Positions 23,231 through 25,984 of a DNA stretch of 25,984 bases are shown here, one piece after another (positions within the stretch are counted from its first letter, which is position 1; each line of letters begins with the position of its first letter). The stretch covers positions 1-25,984 of the forward strand of contig JAJRTG010000054.1 in NCBI GenBank assembly GCA_024278395.1, given 5' to 3'. The position numbers and the translations under genes are program-made. The notes under the pieces were generated by a model, which was not told where the DNA came from, made no database searches, and saw only the letters and a list, made by a program, of their open reading frames with translations. The DNA is from Fidelibacterota bacterium. GTDB taxonomy: Bacteria > Bipolaricaulota > Bipolaricaulia > UBA7950 > UBA9294.

Positions 23231-24045
23231 TCCACGACCTCCTTCTCGTCGAGCGGGTGGCCGGTGAGCTCGAGGAAGACGCTCTCCAGTGTGGGGGACC
23301 GCCCGTTTCTCCGCTCGACCATGCCCTTCAGTCCGACCGGGGTATCGAGGGCGATGATCTTCCCCTTATCGATGATCGCGATCCGATCGCAGAGTCGATC
23401 CGCCTCCTCCATGTCGTGGGTGGTGAGCAGGATCGTCGCGTCGTGCTCGGCGCGTATCTCGCGCACGAACGCCTGTACGTCGCGCTTGGAATGGGGATCG
23501 AGCCCGGTCGTCGGCTCATCGAGGAGCAGCAGGGTGGGCGAGGTCAGAAACCCGCGCGCCACCGCCACCTTCTGCTGCATCCCGCGGGAGAGCTGTTCCA
23601 TCGGTTGGGTGAACGCCTCCTCCGGGAGCCCGAGGCGCAGGAGGATCTCGCGCATCCAGGCCCGCGCCTCCCGCATGGGGAGCCCGTATAAGCGCGCCGC
23701 GTAGCTCAGGTTCTCGAGCGGCGAGAACTTCTTGAAGAACGCGGCGTCGACCGATACGCGGTTGATCATGCGCTTGACGGTCGCCTCTTCGCGCACCACG
23801 TCGTGTCCGAAGACGCGTATCATCCCGCTGTCCGGTAGGAGGAGGGTCGATACGAGGCGGATCAGGGTCGACTTGCCCGATCCGTTCGGCCCGAGGACCC
23901 CGAATATCTCCCGTCGCCCGACCGAGAGGCTCACTCCGTCGAGCGCGACCACCTCACGTTTGGATCGGGAGAATCGCTTGTTCGAACCCTCTTTTTTGGA
24001 GAAGACCTTGCGTACCTGCACAAGTTCAAGGGCAGGGTTACTCAT
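23227..24045 (-). CDS. ABC-2 exporter ATPase (DrrA-like)
   Basis: A 272-residue ATPase with Walker A GPNGSGKST (52-60), a signature LSRGMQQ (152-158, with Arg for the first Gly), and Walker B LLLLDEP (172-178). Residues 15-31 form a Lys/Arg/Ser-rich insertion in the first sheet. This is the DrrA/CcmA class that energises ABC-2 exporters. The gene has its own promoter about 170 bases upstream and a structured leader. AAGGAG lies 6 bases before the ATG. It heads an operon with the ABC-2 permease and probably the MATE protein. Confidence 0.88.
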   Translation of the reverse strand: MSNPALELVQVRKVFSKKEGSNKRFSRSKREVVALDGVSLSVGRREIFGVLGPNGSGKSTLIRLVSTLLLPDSGMIRVFGHDVVREEATVKRMINRVSVDAAFFKKFSPLENLSYAARLYGLPMREARAWMREILLRLGLPEEAFTQPMEQLSRGMQQKVAVARGFLTSPTLLLLDEPTTGLDPHSKRDVQAFVREIRAEHDATILLTTHDMEEADRLCDRIAIIDKGKIIALDTPVGLKGMVERRNGRSPTLESVFLELTGHPLDEKEVVE

Positions 24046-24078
24046 GGTGACTCCTTTTTGGGAAAAAAACTAAAGACA

Positions 24079-24162
24079 GGGTAAGGCCTATTCCGCTGCT
24101 GTCAGATCGCCTTGAACAAGGCGGCGGCTAAAGCGTTTTGTTCCTCATAGCGGTCTTACCCC
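24079..24162 (-). ncRNA. Structured 5' leader of the ABC-2 exporter operon, class unknown
   Basis: In the transcript GGGUAAG (24162-24156) pairs with CUUACCC (24085-24079) as closing stem. An inner CCGCU/AGCGG stem can extend it after an asymmetric loop. Inside is a perfect hairpin CGCCUU-GUUC-AAGGCG. The 3' arm is followed within a few bases by UCUUUAGUUUUUUU, so the fold could act as an attenuator. The leader begins about 20 bases after the predicted start of transcription and ends before the ribosome site. I compared it mentally with the common riboswitches and T-box and found no match. Confidence 0.5.
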
Positions 24163-24187
24163 CAAGAAAAGCGGGAAACTGGAAAAC

Positions 24188-24216
24188 AGTATAGGGGAGG
24201 ATGGTTGAATTGTCAA
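24188..24216 (-). promoter_or_regulatory. Consensus promoter of the ABC-2 exporter operon
   Basis: Minus-strand -35 TTGACA (24211-24216) is perfect and -10 TATACT (24188-24193) has five of six consensus bases, with the ideal 17-base spacing. It is the strongest promoter by consensus in the window. It predicts a start near 24181 and a leader of about 135 bases. Confidence 0.82.
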
Positions 24217-24230
24217 CTTGAGCCCTCCCC
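24194..24230 (-). terminator. Inverted repeat after hutU, possible terminator overlapping the promoter
   Basis: GGGGAGG (24194-24200) pairs with CCTCCCC (24224-24230), and an inner pair GTTGA (24204-24208)/TCAAC (24213-24217) extends the stem. In the hutU transcript the hairpin would be followed by UAUACUGUUUUCC. The tail is only moderately U-rich. The same DNA contains the -35 of the next operon, so it may serve as terminator or operator. Confidence 0.4.
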
Positions 24231-24262
24231 GCTGTGCGAGCGCCTCCGCTTAGAAGGGGGCG

Positions 24263-25984
24263 TTACATCTTAAGCGCCCTTTCCACGATCTCCTCGACGA
24301 GCCCCTCCTTCGGGATGGACGGGAGGGTGATCTGCCCCGCGCCTGTATGGGTCTGGTTCCATTCCACCGCTACCTGAAGGGCGTTCTCGTTGCGTGCCCA
24401 CGCGCGGCGGGCGACCCCGCACATCACGTCCCAGGAGATGGCGCGCCTGATGATCTCGTCCACCCGGGCGCTGCCGTCGAGGACGAGGCCGAACCCGGCG
24501 TGGATCGCCTTGCCGATCCCCACCCCGCCGCCGTTGCTCATCACGACGAGCGTCATACCCCGGGCGGCGTTCCCGGCGAAGTTGTGGGCGGACATGTCGG
24601 CCATGATGTTCGAGCCGTCCTTGATGTTCGCCGTCTCGCGGAACGGGGAGTCGGCCGAGCCGGTGTCGTGGTGGTCGCGCCCGATCATCACCGGCCCGAT
24701 GACGCCGGCGCGCACGAGCTCGTTGAATTTGAGCGCGATCCGCACCCGCGTCGCCTCGTCGGCGTACAGGATCCGCGCCTGGGAGCCGACGACGAGGTTG
24801 TTGCGATCGGCGTTCTTGATCCACTCGTAGTTGTCGCGATCCTGCGCCCGCCGCGCCGGATCGATGCACTCCATCGCCGCCCGGTCCGTGGCCACCAGGT
24901 CCTCGTGCTTCCCGGACAGGCACACCCAGCGGAACGGGCCGTAGCCGTAGTCGAAGTTGAGCGGGCCCATCAGGTCCTCCACGTAAGAGGGGAAGATGAA
25001 CCCGTCGCTCGTGTCGCGGCCGTTCTTCGCGATCTCGGTCACCCCGGCGTCGAACACCGCCTTCAGGAAGGAATTGCCGTAGTCCCAGAACCTGGTTCCC
25101 CGATCCACCATCGTCTTGATCAGCTCGAACTGGCGGCGCAAGGACCGGTCGACCCGGCGCTTGAACTCCTCCCGGTCGATCTTCAGCAGCTCCCGCCCCT
25201 GGTCGAACGTCAACCCCTGCGGGGTGTAGCCGCCATCGTACACGGCGTGACACGACGTCTGATCCGAGGCGAGATCCACCGCGATCTCGTGCGCGACGAG
25301 GTACTCCCACAGATCGACCACGTTACCGTGGTAGGCGATCGACACCGCCTCGCCGTTCTTCCGTGCCGTCTCCATCCAGGCGATGACCTCGTCCAGATCG
25401 TCCGACGCCTTGGACAGCCAGCCCTGCACCATCCGCTGCTCGATACGGGAGCGGTCGACCTCGGCGATCACTCCGACCCCGCCGGCGATCTCGATCGCCT
25501 TCGCCTGCGCCCCGCTCATCCCGCCGAGTCCGGAGGTGACGAACGTGCGCCCGCGCAGGTCGCCGTCGGCCGGGATCCCGAGGAACCGCCGGCCGGCGTT
25601 GAGCAGCGTCAGGTAGGTCCCGTGCACGATCCCCTGCGGGCCGATGTACATCCAGCCGCCGGCGGTCATCTGGCCGTAGTTCGCCACCCCGAGGGCGGCG
25701 GCGCGCCGGAACTGCTCAGGATTGTCGAACATCCCGACCATCAGGGTGTTGGTGTTGATCACCCGCGGGCTGTCCGGCCGGGACGGGAACAGCCCGAGCG
25801 GGTGGCCGGACTGGATGACCAGGGTCTGGTGGTCGGTCATCACCTTGAGGTATTCCTTGACCAGGCGGTACTGCATCCAGTTCTGAAACACCTGCCCGCT
25901 CTCCCCGTAGGTGACGAGCTCGTACGGATACAGGGCGACCTCGAAGTCGAGGTTGTTGTCGATCATCACCTGGAGCGCCCGTCC
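24263..25984 (-). CDS. hutU: Urocanate hydratase, N-terminus cut by window edge
   Basis: The open frame runs to the right edge without a stop. The first residues, RALQVMIDNNLD, match an internal N-terminal segment of urocanases, so about 30-40 residues lie outside; starts at 25969 or inside are not genuine. It converts urocanate to imidazolone-propionate in histidine degradation using tightly bound NAD. Hallmarks are NYGQMTAGGWMYIGPQGIVHGT, TSGLGGMSGAQ, IGRDHHDTGSADSPFRETANI and SNGGGVGIGKAIHAGFGLVLDG. These motifs resemble the animal-type enzymes more than Pseudomonas HutU. Where the Pseudomonas-type enzyme has ARICW with its essential cysteine, this one has ARILY. The C-terminal end is complete. 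No other hut genes are visible. Confidence 0.93.
   Translation of the reverse strand, partial: GRALQVMIDNNLDFEVALYPYELVTYGESGQVFQNWMQYRLVKEYLKVMTDHQTLVIQSGHPLGLFPSRPDSPRVINTNTLMVGMFDNPEQFRRAAALGVANYGQMTAGGWMYIGPQGIVHGTYLTLLNAGRRFLGIPADGDLRGRTFVTSGLGGMSGAQAKAIEIAGGVGVIAEVDRSRIEQRMVQGWLSKASDDLDEVIAWMETARKNGEAVSIAYHGNVVDLWEYLVAHEIAVDLASDQTSCHAVYDGGYTPQGLTFDQGRELLKIDREEFKRRVDRSLRRQFELIKTMVDRGTRFWDYGNSFLKAVFDAGVTEIAKNGRDTSDGFIFPSYVEDLMGPLNFDYGYGPFRWVCLSGKHEDLVATDRAAMECIDPARRAQDRDNYEWIKNADRNNLVVGSQARILYADEATRVRIALKFNELVRAGVIGPVMIGRDHHDTGSADSPFRETANIKDGSNIMADMSAHNFAGNAARGMTLVVMSNGGGVGIGKAIHAGFGLVLDGSARVDEIIRRAISWDVMCGVARRAWARNENALQVAVEWNQTHTGAGQITLPSIPKEGLVEEIVERALKM

Noticed and set aside
24079..24162. 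Known riboswitch, T-box or ribozyme in the exporter leader
   Set aside because: I looked for signature segments of T-box, TPP, cobalamin, SAM-I, glycine, lysine, ykkC, yybP-ykoY, fluoride and hammerhead and saw none.

Overview
All genes in this window lie on the minus strand, so transcription runs from the right edge to the left edge. The sequence looks like a moderately GC-rich bacterium. The three periplasmic binding proteins have Sec signal peptides ending in AxA-type sites rather than convincing lipoboxes, which suggests a diderm. The inositol enzymes are of the type described from Thermotoga maritima, but the base composition is too GC-rich for Thermotoga. A deep-branching lineage such as Bipolaricaulota (OP1/Acetothermia) is my guess, held with low confidence.

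Right part (about 19.6-26 kb): a urocanate hydratase cut by the window edge (hutU); a two-gene ABC-2 exporter with a consensus promoter and a roughly 135-nt structured leader; a MATE efflux protein; and asparaginyl-tRNA synthetase.

Left part (1-19.5 kb): a large polyol catabolic locus. An isomerase-lacI operon is followed by (i) a CUT1-type ABC importer with a PfkB kinase resembling T. maritima TM0415; (ii) an iron/hexose-phosphate-type ABC importer (FbpABC/AfuABC architecture, fused permease) ending in a HAD phosphatase; (iii) a CUT2 (ribose-type) importer followed by a zinc alcohol dehydrogenase and iolG; and (iv) iolM-iolN. IolG, IolM and IolN are the first three steps of the alternative inositol pathway known from Thermotoga: myo-inositol to scyllo-inosose, then a diketone, then 5-keto-L-gluconate.

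Five promoters in this locus carry the same near-palindrome, consensus TGCAAACGTTTGCA. Four overlap it or have it at the start site, and the lacI operon has it between -35 and -10. I infer that the local LacI protein controls the whole locus, including its own operon. The most interesting points are this compact regulon uniting three unrelated importer classes, the idea that one importer plus the HAD phosphatase feeds phosphorylated inositols or sugars into the pathway, strong hairpins between the binding-protein and permease genes of all three importers, leader ORFs in two operons, and an unclassified leader RNA before the ABC-2 exporter. No RNA genes, CRISPR arrays or insertion sequences were seen. 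No gene-free stretch exceeds 300 bases.
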